A DNA stretch of 64,000 nt from Cladosporium sp. IMV 00045 (taxonomy: Eukaryota > Ascomycota > Dothideomycetes > Cladosporiales > Cladosporiaceae): the NCBI GenBank assembly GCA_001931905.2, contig MSJI02000604.1:1-64000 (forward strand). Reading direction: 5' to 3'. This document shows positions 1 to 11,594 of this stretch, piece by piece (the stretch's first letter is position 1; each line of letters begins with the position of its first letter). The translations under genes were made by a program, and so were the position numbers. A model generated the notes under the pieces. The model worked only from the letters and a program-made list of their open reading frames with translations, did not search any database and was not told where the DNA came from.

Positions 1-960
1 GAGTTGCACCTCGACAATGCCACTCTACACACTGCACATTCCCCTCGAGGCTATCGGTGATGAATAAAGTCTGGCCCTCTGGTCCACCAAAGCAGCAATT
101 CGTAAGGTTCACGCCCTCCGTCCCTGATGCTATCCTCGCCTTGGGAACACCATCTGAGTCCACCACGAAAATCGAACCGAGACTTGGATGACAGATGAAA
201 AGCGAGCCTTCTTCGTCAAGAGCAAGGCCATCAGGGCCAGCGGCGCCGAAGGACTGGAAAAAGACACCACCCTTCGTTGTCGTCCCATCCTCATGCAACG
301 GCAACCGCCAGACCTGATTTGCACGGGTCATTGCAACGAACAGAAAGCGCTCATCTAGCGAGAGTACGAGGCCGTTGGGCGACACACCGTTCTCTACCAA
401 TGTGTCGAGCTTCCCATCTGGCGATAGCCTGTAGCATTTGCCCGTGGGATCGGTTATGCTTGTTTGGCCTTGGTCGGTAAAGTAGAGGTTGCCTTTGGTG
501 TCAATGATAAGGTCGTTTGGCCCTTTGAATCGTTCAAGATGGCGTCGTGTCATTTTCGGTTTGACGGCGCCAGTGCTGGGGTCAAACTGCAATATCCCCT
601 GCTCCAGTGTCAACCAAAGCGCCCGAAACATATCACGACAAATGCCAGCCATACCTGCTTGTAGTCTGCGATGACCAAATCGCCATCTGGGGTGGCAGCC
701 AAACCATTCGGCTCCCCGTCCCAGCTTGCTACGACAGAAACAGATTTGTCGGGACTGATCTTCAAGATTCTGCCGTAGGGCACGTCGACGACGTATAGAT
801 TGCCAAGGTCATCAGCCACTGGGCCTTCCAAGAAGATATCTTGGAAGCGTCTAGCGAAACCGCCGCGCCATTCTGTCTCCGATCCGATGCATCTTAGGTC
901 ATGCGGAATGCGCACATATAGCTCTGCTTTGATAGCAGGCGGCGGTGGGAAGAAATTCAT
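1..960 (-). CDS. SMP-30/gluconolactonase-like protein, 3' end cut by window start
   Basis: Exons 960-655 and 598-1, with an intron at 599-654 (56 nt, GTATGG...GCAG). The first in-frame ATG is at 960; the reading frame extends upstream only through a GTG. About 300 residues are visible and the stop lies outside the window. The protein has the repeated hydrophobic blades of a six-bladed beta-propeller, with GPVADDLGNLYVVD, the metal-site-like GPNDLIIDTKGNLYFTD, GVSPNGLVLSLDE and GPDGLALDEEG, all characteristic of the SMP-30/gluconolaconase/LRE family. These are calcium- or zinc-dependent lactonases that hydrolyse sugar lactones or related esters. No signal peptide is apparent, so a cytosolic role is inferred. 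It is transcribed away from a sugar transporter starting at 1545. The family is certain; the actual substrate cannot be read from the sequence. Confidence 0.85.
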
Positions 961-1544
961 GGTCGAAATTGCAACAGCGTACGGTGTTTGATCTGGCTGC
1001 AAACACACGAGGACGCCTCATGCATTAGTGCTTAAGGCAGTTGGAACAGTCTGCCGCTCGTGAAATACTGTACAGCTTCCGTTACCGGTCAATGCTGATT
1101 GCCATGCTGCGACTACGGGATAACAACTGTACGCAGCGGTCTTCGGTTGTCATTCAATAGCCGACCTGCCGACCTCAAGATTAGAAAATGTGTCTTACTC
1201 GCTCTCGGACCTCCAGCCGCACGGGCACAGTCCGAGCCGTCCTCTGCATCTGAACGAGAGAGCTCCGCACTCCGCAACAACTAAATTTCAAGCTTTGCAA
1301 TAGTTTGTGGAGTCTCCACGGTCTGCAAGATTGTCGGAGTTCACCCGAAGCCTGAAGCAGGGCTTGATGCACACTATCACTGAAGTGCCCGATATTCTGT
1401 ACAATGTCGGGCCTCCGGCGAGTGAATCTTGCAGTACTCTAGTGAGCTGTCATCTTTTATAGCCAAGGCTAGATCGCCAACTCAGATGCTTGGTTTTCTT
1501 GGAGTCTTGGTACAATCTCTTCTGTTGTCCGTTACTTACACATT
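961..1544. promoter_or_regulatory. Shared intergenic region between lactonase and sugar transporter
   Basis: These 584 bp separate two divergent start codons and so must hold both promoters. I see no open frame of note, no repeat and no clear TATA box. A bidirectional promoter is an inference from layout only. Confidence 0.5.
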
Positions 1545-3354
1545 ATGGGGAAACCTTCGATGATCCAGATCACGCGAGATGCAATTCGAAACGACCCCAA
1601 AGAGATCTTCAATTGGTGGGTGTTGTTTTGCACATGGGTATGGAGTTTCTCCGGCGTGGCCAAAGGGTTCGATGAAGGTAAGTCTATTGTCATTCCTTGG
1701 GATGTTTGCAGACGCTGACTGAGTCTGTAGGTAACATTGCCTCAGCGGTGATCATGGATGTCTTCAAACGCATGTACCGCTTGGATGGAATGCCGGCTGT
1801 CCGCTATGCAGACACTAAGGGCTGGATCGTGTCAATGGCCACAGCTGGAGCCGTGTTTGGCTGCCTGTCTTGCATCTGGCTCACGAAGAAGCTTGGGCGG
1901 ACCAGGACTATGCAATTGGGAACTTTGTTCTACAGTATGTCATTGACTCGACATTGGCCTCTTCGTGGTCTTTACTAAAAAGCACATTCAGTGGGCGGTG
2001 TCATAGGCCAAGCGTGGAGCGCCGGGAGTCTCGATGGCCTTTATGCGTCGAGATTTGTTTCTGGCTTGGGTATCGGTGTCACAACGGTGCTGCCATCAGT
2101 CTATATCAGCGAGGTGAACTTCCACGTTCTTCCGAGTCATAGTGATGAACGAGTACTGATGACTATTCATAGATATCACCTCGATCCATTCGCGGTCTGA
2201 TGACCCTTCAATATGCCGCCTGCCAACAGCTAGGTGTTGTCTTTGGCTTCTTCTTTAACTACGGCGTTACGAAGTACCATGCCGGCACCGCGTTGCAATA
2301 TCAGTTACCCACCGCCCTCCAACTTGTACCGGCAGCAATCTGGGGAATCGGCACGTTCTTTACGCCAGAATCTCCTCGATACCTACTATCAGTCAACAAA
2401 CGGACACAGGCACTGAGCACTCTATGTGCTCTTCGCAAACTGCCTGAGAATCACTCCTACGTGAGAGAGGAGTTCCAAGGAATCGAAAGACAGTTGAATG
2501 AAGAGATTGAGGTCGTCTCTGGCTCCAATAGCTGGGACTTACTCAAGGAGACTTTTGGTGAGATAACAAATCGTCGGCGTTTCGTTCTCATGTTCTGCTG
2601 TCATTTGTTCTCTCAGTGGTCCGGTGCGAACGCCATCACACAATACAGCCCGACCATCCTGGAATACCTCGGAATCGCTGGTGAGGAAACACGCTTTCTC
2701 ACAACCGGATTGTACGCGATCGTCAAGTTTTGCTCAACACTCCTCGTTGCAATCTTCATCGGTCGTCGACGGGCTCTCATGACCGGCATCACGATGCAGA
2801 TTCTTACTCTACTATTTATCGGAATATATCTCGCCGTTACCCGCAACATGACGACGGAAGAAGTCGAGAATAAGCCCTCTGCCCAAGCAGCCAGCAAAGT
2901 CTCCATCGTCGCCATATTCATCCACGCCGTCGCCTGGTCCGTTGGCTGGTTCTCCATTCCGTATCTGGTTTCATCCGAAATATTTCCCATTCGCATCCGT
3001 TCCTTGAACGTATCGATTCTCACTGCCTTCCACTGGCTTTTCTACTTTGGATGCAGCCGCGCCATGCCGTCTTTGCTGGCAGCGACCGATCAGTACGGCG
3101 CTTTTGTCTACTTCTTCGTTCCTATCTGTGTCATCTCACTGGTCTACGTCTTTTTCGCCATGCCAGAGACTTCTGGAAGGTCACTGGAATCTATGGGCAG
3201 CCTGTTTGAGAGACCATGGTACAGTGTGTGGAAGGTGGCGTATCCGACTTTCACTGATCTGAAACCCGATCTGTTGCCTCCAAGCGACAAGAACATGGAC
3301 TCAGAGGTGGAAATCAGAATTCATGACGATGAGAAAAAGGATGAAGTCAGATAA
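1545..3354 (+). CDS. MFS sugar (hexose/quinate-type) transporter
   Basis: Four exons: 1545-1677, 1731-1934, 1992-2113 and 2173-3354, giving 546 residues. Introns are 53, 57 and 59 nt with consensus ends, and the joins restore the family motif YISEISPRSIRGL across the last one. Sugar-porter signatures are visible: PESPRYL at about residue 218, GRRRAL in the middle of the C-terminal half, and PETSGRSLE near residue 487. Twelve hydrophobic spans are expected and the hydrophobic blocks fit that. The protein is likely a plasma-membrane proton-coupled sugar or sugar-acid importer. The first exon (MGKPSM start) lacks a long hydrophilic N-terminus. Divergent pairing with a lactonase suggests uptake of a sugar or lactone that the neighbour then hydrolyses; that is inference. 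The substrate cannot be called. Confidence 0.9.
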
Positions 3355-3912
3355 ATATCATGACACCGCCTGCATTGAACCGACAGGTACATGTAGTGTT
3401 GCTACCTGACTCTGGCTACATCCACATATCTACATCAACTCATCAACATGCGATTCTGGGACAGTACGAAGACATTTGCGTGGAAAATAGAAGCCGCCTT
3501 CCCAAGCGGGGAAATTCTGACCCTCACTTCCTGACCTCACTTCTTGACCTCACTTCATCATATGATCGCAGAGAAAGACAATATTTACGTCTCATAGCAG
3601 TGCGAATAATCTTACCAACCTCCTGCCATAGCTATGTCGATTCGAGGCTAAATAGATATATATTGCCGCGGTAATACTCGATCGGAGTTGGTCAGAGCTA
3701 TTCACTTCAAACGCTCGATCCGTGGCTGGCTCGACGGGAGCTGCGAGTGATCCCGTGCGGGAGCGGACATCTGTCCGCGGTCAGGTGCACTGTGCCCGCG
3801 ACGACCATGAGATGTATCAGCACGGCGACGCTTTTTCTTCCTCCACAACAACACGACAAACCGAGAGAGCAACACAGCGGTTGAGGCGATCGAGCAACAC
3901 CCAAAGCTCACA
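3355..3912. other. Intergenic region with three 13-bp tandem repeats
   Basis: No gene is recognised between the transporter stop and the helicase pseudogene. At about 3517-3556 a CTGACCTCACTTC-type unit occurs three times in a row with small differences. Nothing else stands out. Confidence 0.6.
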
Positions 3913-6543
3913 ATGGCTCTTACCCAGCCCGAATCCTCGTTTGCTGAAGAGGTGGAGGCTGTCACTGGATTTCAAGATATCTATGAGTCGCAAAAAGACA
4001 GCCGAGATCTACGAAAAGGTGCTTCAAGTTGCCACCAAGTACAAAGTCGACAACAGAGCGCACGAGCAACTCCACGAAAACCACCGTGGCCGCGATGCTG
4101 CATTCCCATTCAAGCGCCATCCCGACGTTTCTGGCATTCGTGCAAATGAGTATCAATCAGCCGTTGCAGTGGCTCCTTCGATTAAACCACGAGACGATAT
4201 TCCTCCACTCCCTACAAGAGTCTTCAGCTCTTGGAAAAGTGCACCCGGGTTGCAAAACTCGTTCATCCTCGTCAAGTTCGGTATGGGGACACAAATGCCA
4301 TACATTCGCATGAAGATCTTCCTTCGCATGCCCGGAGGCCAACGCGATAGGCCCGTCGACGTGTACATATCTGGCAACGACCTTTCTCGCAAGAATGCAC
4401 CACATCTGGGTCTGCACGGCAAGCCAATCGACGTGCGCACAGGCTACAGCAAGGCTGTGCTGGAAGGCGCACACCTGTACGAGAAAGAACGACCCGATGT
4501 CTATCAGGCGGCGTTGGCAAACTGGTCACCCAGGTCAATGTTCGGCTCTTGGGAACAGCAGACAGTGGTCGGTACGATCTAGAAGGCCGCGAGTCTTCCC
4601 TCAAGATCTGCGGTATGGTGACAAAAGAAGAACTCGATGACATGGCAGAAAAGGCAATCAACACCTTTGAGGACTTGACAGAGGACAGGCTGTTCCTTGG
4701 TCTGCTCCACGCTCGTCGCATCGACAATCTCAGCCTCCTCTTTCGCTACTCTGGCGACGAAACTCAAACGGAGGATTATGACTGGTGGCGTTTCGCCATA
4801 TACTTCGAGCTTGCCATGACTTTGTCTGCAGAGCTGGGCAACCTCTGGTTCTTCCGCTTGCAAATCGAAGTCGATTGGCAAGACAAATCTTTCCCGTTTA
4901 AGGACATGGAACCGCCTCGCTGGATGGTCACCGAATGGCGCGACAGTGACGAGCAGAGGGCCGAAGGCGACGCTCAAGACCCGGCTGCCTGGGCGTCAAT
5001 TGATGTCCCTCCAGTGTATCCAGGTGTTGAAGAGCATCTCTTCATCCAACGTGCAGGCCTTGCCATCGAGCGCAAGCACCAGCTTGCCTACATCTCCAAG
5101 CTTCGCAGGGCATATCGGGACAAGGCTGAAGCGACTTTTCACCAAAACCCTGATCATCCGAGGTACTTCTTCGTCAAGATCAGAACACAGCATCCGAGAG
5201 CTGCACCGCCCAACACACCTATCCAGATCTCTCTCTGGGATTATACATTCTTCGGTAAGGCTATGAACACGGTCCAGGACATTCTGGGAGATCAGCCGTC
5301 GGGTTTCGAGTTCATGGCTTCAATCACAGCTGACAGCGCAGACCTCAACTTTGGTCGAAGGACATATGAAATCGACCTGAGATTCCCCGGCCATGAGAGG
5401 ATTTTCGAAAAGCGGGTGAGCTCCCTGTCGGACGTCCGAAAGATGGCAGCCCGAAACGAAGGCGTTTTCGTGCCTCAACTCCTGTTCGGCGTTGATGCTC
5501 CCAACGGCAAAGATACTGAGCTCTTCAACCAACGAATGGCAGGTGTCTTCCAGGAAGCAGAGCAGAGATTCCACGAAGGACTGGATCGACTCGACCTGAG
5601 CGACGCGCAGAAAGCCTTTGCTTTGGACTGTGTAGCTCCCAAGAGCAGTAGTGCTCTAGCCTACGGTTCCTCAGGATCTGGCAAGACCCGGACTCTGGCT
5701 GCACTTCTTCACGCTCTGGTCAGAGAAGGCATGAAAGTCTTAGTCTGTGGTCCAACTACCGAATCAGTCGAAGCCATACTCCAGTCTTATCGCGAGGCTC
5801 GCAATCCAGCCTCTCCGGGAGGGGGCAGCTATGCTCTGTGGACTGACCAGTATGCCAAAACTGGTACCAAACTGCCGGCTCCAGAGAAGAAGCAGGAAAC
5901 AAGCTCGGAGACCAGCAAGAAGCGCAAGTGGTCAGGCGATGAGGACGATCCGGAGAACCGCCTCATGCAAGACTGCTTCATCCAGCAAAGCATCTTTGCC
6001 GCTCGCGAAAAGGATAAGGATGAATTTGGTTTCAACAGGGTCCGTTCTTCTGTAGCGTCACACTTGATGCGAATCAAAGACCACGGTTTGTCCGGTATGG
6101 GGGAAGCACACCTTCAGGATCTCAAGAAGAAGCGCATGGATAGAGAAGAGCGTGAAATCTTTTCCAATCGGGAGTAAAACCTCAACATGTTCTTGCTGGA
6201 CACTCAGTTAAACATGATCTTCGCGACCTGCAACGACAGCAACCATAATCTACTCGTCCATTTCTTCAAGCCAGACTATCTCGTGGTAGACGACGCATCA
6301 GCTTGTTCGTCCTCGGACCTTGCAACCCCGATTGCTGCGTTCAACGATTCCATCAAGGCTGTCGTTCTCGTGGGAGACCAGAAGCAGCGGCCTCCGACCG
6401 CGATGTCAAGCGGCCAAAACTGGGCTCTCAATGAGATGACGGAGAACATCTTCCATCTTGTCTCCATCAACCCTACAAAGAAGTTTCGCTTGGACAATTT
6501 TCCACAAATGCAATCCTTCGATCCTCCGGACCAGGAAGAGTGA
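3913..6543 (+). pseudogene. Degenerate SF1 helicase (DNA2/NAM7-like), frameshifted and truncated
   Basis: A helicase-like coding sequence is spread over two frames. It appears to start at ATG 3913 and shift frame near the A-run at about 3993. It then reads to a stop at 4580-4582, but the homologous frame resumes one base out of phase at about 4575 (YDLEGRES...). That second segment continues to an in-frame TAA at 6175-6177 and resumes in the same frame up to 6543. Visible helicase elements are Walker A (GSSGSGKTRT) near 5665-5700 and a Walker B-like VVDDASA followed by VLVGDQKQRPP near 6285-6390. A KKRKW-type basic patch lies between them. The downstream motifs IV-VI of a NAM7-like helicase are missing. 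With two frameshifts, one nonsense codon and no C-terminal RecA lobe, a non-functional relic is the best reading. Sequencing error could explain one lesion but not all. Confidence 0.75.
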
Positions 6544-6660
6544 TTGCAAGTCACTCTCAAAGGCGAAAGTCAAGGGCTTTACAGTGGAGACGGTGGAAGC
6601 GCTGAGTAGCACACCGCTAACAATGGCGGTCTTGGTTCGATATTCTCATTTGTTTTGATA

Positions 6661-6702
6661 GGATGGAAGTCATGGGATGGAAGTCAAGGGATGGAAGTCA
6701 AG
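6661..6702. repeat. Three tandem copies of a 14-bp unit
   Basis: GGGATGGAAGTCAA occurs three times head to tail; the first copy has two substitutions. It lies just past the point where the helicase homology stops. Confidence 0.85.
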
Positions 6703-7436
6703 GTTTGTGCCATAGAAGCGTTGATGGAGTCCAAAGAAAGAAAGAAACATTGTGTGCAATATTGGCTTTGATCAGCGTGTCTCTCAAAGGGATAAGAATT
6801 TTCTGAATAACCCAAGCCTGATGGCACCTCCACGAATGTGACAGAAATATTACAACTACGTCTCCTTCCGGCTCTTCTGAATGGCGTGACATCTTTCTCA
6901 GTACCTTAAGCTTGATGATACTATTACGCATGTGACAGAAGTAGTATATGGCCTCTTACATCTCTCGGTAGTGTATTACCTCTCATGATGCCCTGAGCGT
7001 GCTGGCACTAGCTCAAATGCAAGTGAGAGACCAAAAGGGCTACGGATTCCATGTTGCAGTTGTGGCAATACCTCTCCATCACACTCCATCAACACTGAAA
7101 ACGGCTGGTCTGAGATCGCTTTGCATTCGATTCCAGTAGGCACGGGTAATGACTTATTATTAGTTACCTACATGTATGTGAACGTTATCTGGTGTGTGCT
7201 TGCTGTAAGGAAGGTGCATCCCAGGCGGAACGGGAGGGATGAGCACGGGCCACCTCCCCAAGCTCAAAACAACGCCGCATCCTCTCGCAACTCACCTTCT
7301 TCTCTCTTCGCCTTTCGACTATCTCGGCGGCGCAGCTATTAATTTAGTTGCTAAACCGAGTGCGACCGGTCCGTCGTCCGTCAGTAGGGATATGGTCGCC
7401 GGCGTTGGTGCACACCGTTGTACCGCATTTACCTCC

Positions 7437-7488
7437 TTCCTTCCTTCCTTCCTTCCTTCCTTCCTTCCTTCCTTCCTTCCTTCTTTCC
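7437..7488. repeat. TTCC tetranucleotide microsatellite
   Basis: Eleven uninterrupted TTCC units (7437-7480), then TTCT and one more TTCC. A pure tract of this length is likely to be polymorphic in copy number. Confidence 0.97.
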
Positions 7489-9063
7489 AAATTGATGCTT
7501 GGGTGTCTTGCGACGATGGTCATTGGACATCTGAGCTTTAATTCTTGCAGACTACCGGTGCTTGCAGCCCAGACAGGACGTCTGGCGCCGAGACCTTCTA
7601 TCTTCGCAAGTCGTTGACATTCTGCAGGCCGTCGGCACGGTTAGGAAAAGAATCTCGGCTGGCTACAGCGATCGAGATTGGCGTAGAGCATTGGTTTTGT
7701 AGCGACACCGAGATCACGTACTGTCTGGTATTCCGATGTGATCCACGCAGGCTCTCTCCAAGACTGTGGACAAGAGGGAACACGAGTGCTTCTTCGGGTT
7801 AATGGGCAGAGACTGCGCCTGGATGACGTGTCGAACTGCTTCTTGTCGACGTGCGGCACTGAAGGTAACATCGTATCGCTACGCGCGAGTTGAGGTAATG
7901 ATGCCGCTTCCATTTGCTTACAGTTGCCATCTTGCCAACAGCCTTGGACGACATTGAAGTTGGGTGACAGCACTACGGATCTCGACCATGCGAGTGTCGG
8001 CCGAGCTTTCGCCTGCGACGTGTAATAGTGGCTGTAGAGCTGGCGTCGCCAACGATCAATGCACCCTCCCTGACATACGGTAGGTACCTACTTGGCTCTC
8101 AGCCAGAGCAGATAGGCTGGGCGAGGAAATGCACGATTACTGCACGGGTTGCCTGACAATGTTGCCACAGCGTATGGAGAAGCTCAGCCTTGAACATTCG
8201 CCCTCCAAGGCACCCAGCGCCATGCTGTCCTCATTGCTGACATGCATGATGTACTGTGTATGAAGTACTCGGTCGAGCGGCCGAGGCCCTATCAGCCTTA
8301 CGACTGATCTAAGCAGCAAACAGAAAGAGTGGTTCGTCAGGCTGTGAGTATCGAAATTAAGCCCGAAGAGACATCACATGCTTGCGTGGCCGGGTTTGAC
8401 GACGGCGACGACAACGGCGACGGACATTTCCAGGCCATCGCTACTGTTGTAGCTCTTTCCTGATTCAGCAAAAGTGGCTCAATGAATGCAAGGCTGATCA
8501 TTCTGCAGCCTGCATGACCAAGGACAACGACTCTCAATACGGCAAGTTATAGTGCTTACTACCTGCTCCCAGGATACCGCTCGAGAGCTTCGTCATCCTC
8601 TGCTTTCGCGGCTGATTAGTCTATGGCCAACTTCAGAGTATCAGCATGTCACCGAAACCCCGATACTCAATTTCAAAGCCCGGACATCCCGAAATAATCT
8701 CGACTGAGTGCGGAAGCATGCGTAAAGGAGCAGCATAAGGCGCTCAAGCACCTAGCGCTGATCACTGCAAGCCCTGCAGAGGAACAACCAGTGACTACTC
8801 GGGCTGCCTAAACCGGGTGTGAAGGGTTACATCCCAATAGCGGAGGTGTGTGGTCAGCAAAGCAGACGCACATATTCGCACGCCTGGCTGCTCTGCAGTC
8901 TCACATCACGAACGCCTAATATGCTTTTTCCGTCCAAAAGCTATACTGGCAAGTCATCTGGGCTCGCTTCCGTACGTAAAAGAGGCTTTGGCGGTGAGCT
9001 ATCATGGCTGTGCCTGATCTCATGACTGATCTGCTGCGTGCGTCGTTCACGCAAGGGGAGAAG

Positions 9064-9069
9064 TATAAA
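9064..9069 (+). promoter_or_regulatory. Putative TATA box of the peroxidase gene
   Basis: TATAAA lies 106 bp upstream of the peroxidase ATG, a usual distance for a fungal gene with a short leader. It is seen directly; its function is inferred. Confidence 0.45.
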
Positions 9070-9174
9070 CATTGCCAGCTCTTGCCCTGACTTGATCGGA
9101 GGATGCGCTGAACAGTCAATTCGCGAGGGTGGCAACCGCGATCAAGACGACGGAACGCTTCAACTTGCGCCAAG

Positions 9175-10506
9175 ATGAAGGCTTTCACGCTGTTCACGAT
9201 CACATTCGCTTTTTGTGTGTCCACTCAAGCCCTGGATGAGCAATCCGGACTGAGGGTGAGGGCTGAGGAATTGTGTAAGTCCCATCGAAACACTCGGAAA
9301 TACCTTGCTAATCATCAATCAAGATCCAATCATGGAGAGAAACGAGGTCTCCACCCCGAACATCAAAGCAAGAAGATCGATATTCGAACGACAACAGGCA
9401 CCAGGAGGCGATAGTGCCTGCCCACAAGTGTGGTTCGACATAGCCACAGATCTCAAGTCTGAGTTCAGCGGATGCAACAGGCAAGCAAGAGACGCGATCA
9501 GATTCGCCTTCCATGATGCTGGTATGTGGCTGCCTCCCTTCGCGACAGTGTATGTGCACAACTGATTGAAGCATTACAGCCGGATACTCGTCCAAGAACA
9601 CACCCTACCCTCCCGCAAGCGGCGGAGCTGACGGATCTCTACTCCTAAACGATGAGGAAATCGCCAGGTCCATCAACGATCCTCTGCAGGGCTACCGCGA
9701 TTTCCTCTTGCAAAAATACAACAAGTATAAGAGCAAGGAAGTTGGAGCTGCCGATTTTACACAGGCGGCGGGCTCCGTTGGCACAATTAGCTGCCCAGGT
9801 GGCCCCGTTGTCAAAACGGTACGTTGTTGGAGAATGGGTGGGTGGGATGCGCAGGGTCTGGGATGCGTCCTCAGTACTTCGAAAGAGCGGAAGCTTACGA
9901 CATTGCACAGGTCATCGGCCGGTCAGATACCGACACCGCAGCTCCAGAGGGCACGCTCCCTGTCGCCTTTGGCCAAGGATCAGACTACGAGTCTCTGATC
10001 CAATTATGGGCCGAGAAAGGCTTCAGCCCACGAGAGCTTGCTGCGCTCATAGGAGCCCATTCGGTCTCACAAGCCTTCAGTGAGCAGGAAAATGGCATTC
10101 CGTCGGGAGGTAAGTTCCGCTGCTCTCAATGGAAGCAAGCATTGAGCTCGGACTGACACCTCAAGCAGGTGCGCAAGATACCACACCTCGTTCCTGGGAT
10201 GTCAAATACTACTCCGAAACGCAAGCGAAGAGCCCGCCTCGAGGCGTCTTCCGATTCGACTCTGATGCGAACCTGGCGAACCCCACGACAGAGGCTGGGG
10301 AAGCTTTCACGGAGTTTTCGAAGAACAAAGGTCAGTCGCAAGTGTCTTTCCCCGCGAAACGAATGATTAAAGTCTGACAATAATCTCCAGCGACATGGGC
10401 GACGGCATTTCAAGACGCCATGGCCAAGCTCAGCGTGCTCGGCATCTCCGATGAGAAGAAGGCGAGCTTCAAGGACTGTACTGCTATTTTGGGCTCGGGC
10501 CATTGA
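9175..10506 (+). CDS. Secreted class II haem peroxidase
   Basis: Six exons (9175-9274, 9324-9521, 9580-9818, 9911-10109, 10169-10330, 10391-10506) encode 337 residues. A signal peptide ends near residue 20 (FCVSTQALDE). The distal haem motif is RFAFHDAAGYS, with Arg93 and His97. GGADGS follows as the calcium/distal structural motif. The proximal haem ligand is His229 in LIGAHSVSQAF. Several cysteines (SACPQVW, SGCNRQ, ISCPGG, KDCT) fit the disulphides of fungal secretory peroxidases. The family oxidises phenolic or other aromatic donors with hydrogen peroxide outside the cell. I do not see the acidic Mn-site triad or the exposed Trp of lignin peroxidase clearly enough to claim ligninolysis. 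Ascomycete members are usually generic low-potential peroxidases. Splice sites are all GT-AG. Confidence 0.9.
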
Positions 10507-11594
10507 AATGGGCGGACGAGGAATGTTTGAGAACACTACGCCTGGTCGGAGCAGAGTGGTGGTTTCTTTTCATAATGCCATCCAGCCGTTCATGCAACGT
10601 CTGCGTGGAAAAGAAGAAGCAGCGCATTGTGGCGAGGAGCTCGGTGGACGTACAAAGCATATGCCTCTTGATGGGAGTTCGACCATCACGAGGCGCAATT
10701 TCAAAACCTATACCTGGAATCACGAAAAGCATGAGCATCCGGGTGTTCGAGCGGAGAGAGAAATGGAGCACCAGCTCGCGTAATCTTGAAGACAAGCCTA
10801 ATACTATATCTTGGCTACACAAGGTTTGCGGCGAAGGCTTAACTTTGCCGACATGCGATCGCAAGAAATTGCCTTCACAACTCGCACCTCTGGAAGAACA
10901 TCGATATTTTCTTCATCTCAATACCACGACAACTGCCGTACCATCTGGGTACGCGCAACGGTGCAATACATCAATACATCACCATGCGCACGTGCACAGT
11001 TACGTCAATCAGGTACCCACCTCCGGCGTGATCCGCCGTCTCCGCTGGCTCATTAGATCGCCACTATCACCTGGATCGCGGACATCACTCCAGGAAGTCG
11101 CCTGCCTCCAACTCCATCCCTCCATATCTCCATGCTGCGGAACCAACGGATCCAGTCATGATCTTAAATCGCATAAGCATCGCGGCAATCGTCGGGGTCT
11201 GACGGCAAAGACCCTCTTTATCTTGTCATGGGTGCTTGGATGATTGGCCTTGAGGATGGCTCATGGCAGGCCATTCTTCAACGGCTTCTGTCCGGAAGTT
11301 GAGTAAGCGTTTTGATCGTCCCTTTGAGGCATGTAAGCGCAGCGACGACTTCGACTATGACGAAGGGAGATTGGATGTCTCTTTCCAAACAAAACGGGCT
11401 TGTTCGTGCCGGCTCGCTCTTTGATGGTCGTGACTGCTTCTCATCGTTCCCGTCGCATTCCAGCAATCTGCATCGGAGTCAAGGCGCTTCTCACGACCAA
11501 TATCATCAAACCATCAACATATTGCCACAACAGCACATTTTAAACTAAACTTTGAGCCTGCACCTGGCTACTCGCCCAAAATTCCACAGCAACC
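10507..11594. other. Intergenic region, no gene recognised
   Basis: A 246-codon open frame at 10503-11243 overlaps the peroxidase end. It has random-looking composition and no domain character, so I do not call it. It must contain the promoter of the membrane-protein gene at 11595. Confidence 0.5.

Larger units (their letters stand above)
6544..9174. other. 2.6-kb gene-empty region
   Basis: I find no reading frame with recognisable protein character on either strand. It holds the 14-bp tandem repeat at 6661-6702 and the CTTC microsatellite at 7437-7488. The last part must contain the peroxidase promoter. Short open frames here are either repeat-encoded (Phe-Leu-Pro-Ser runs) or of random composition. 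Confidence 0.6.

Noticed and set aside
10503..11243. 246-codon plus-strand frame after the peroxidase
   Set aside because: It overlaps the peroxidase stop, has basic random-like composition and no homology that I recognise.
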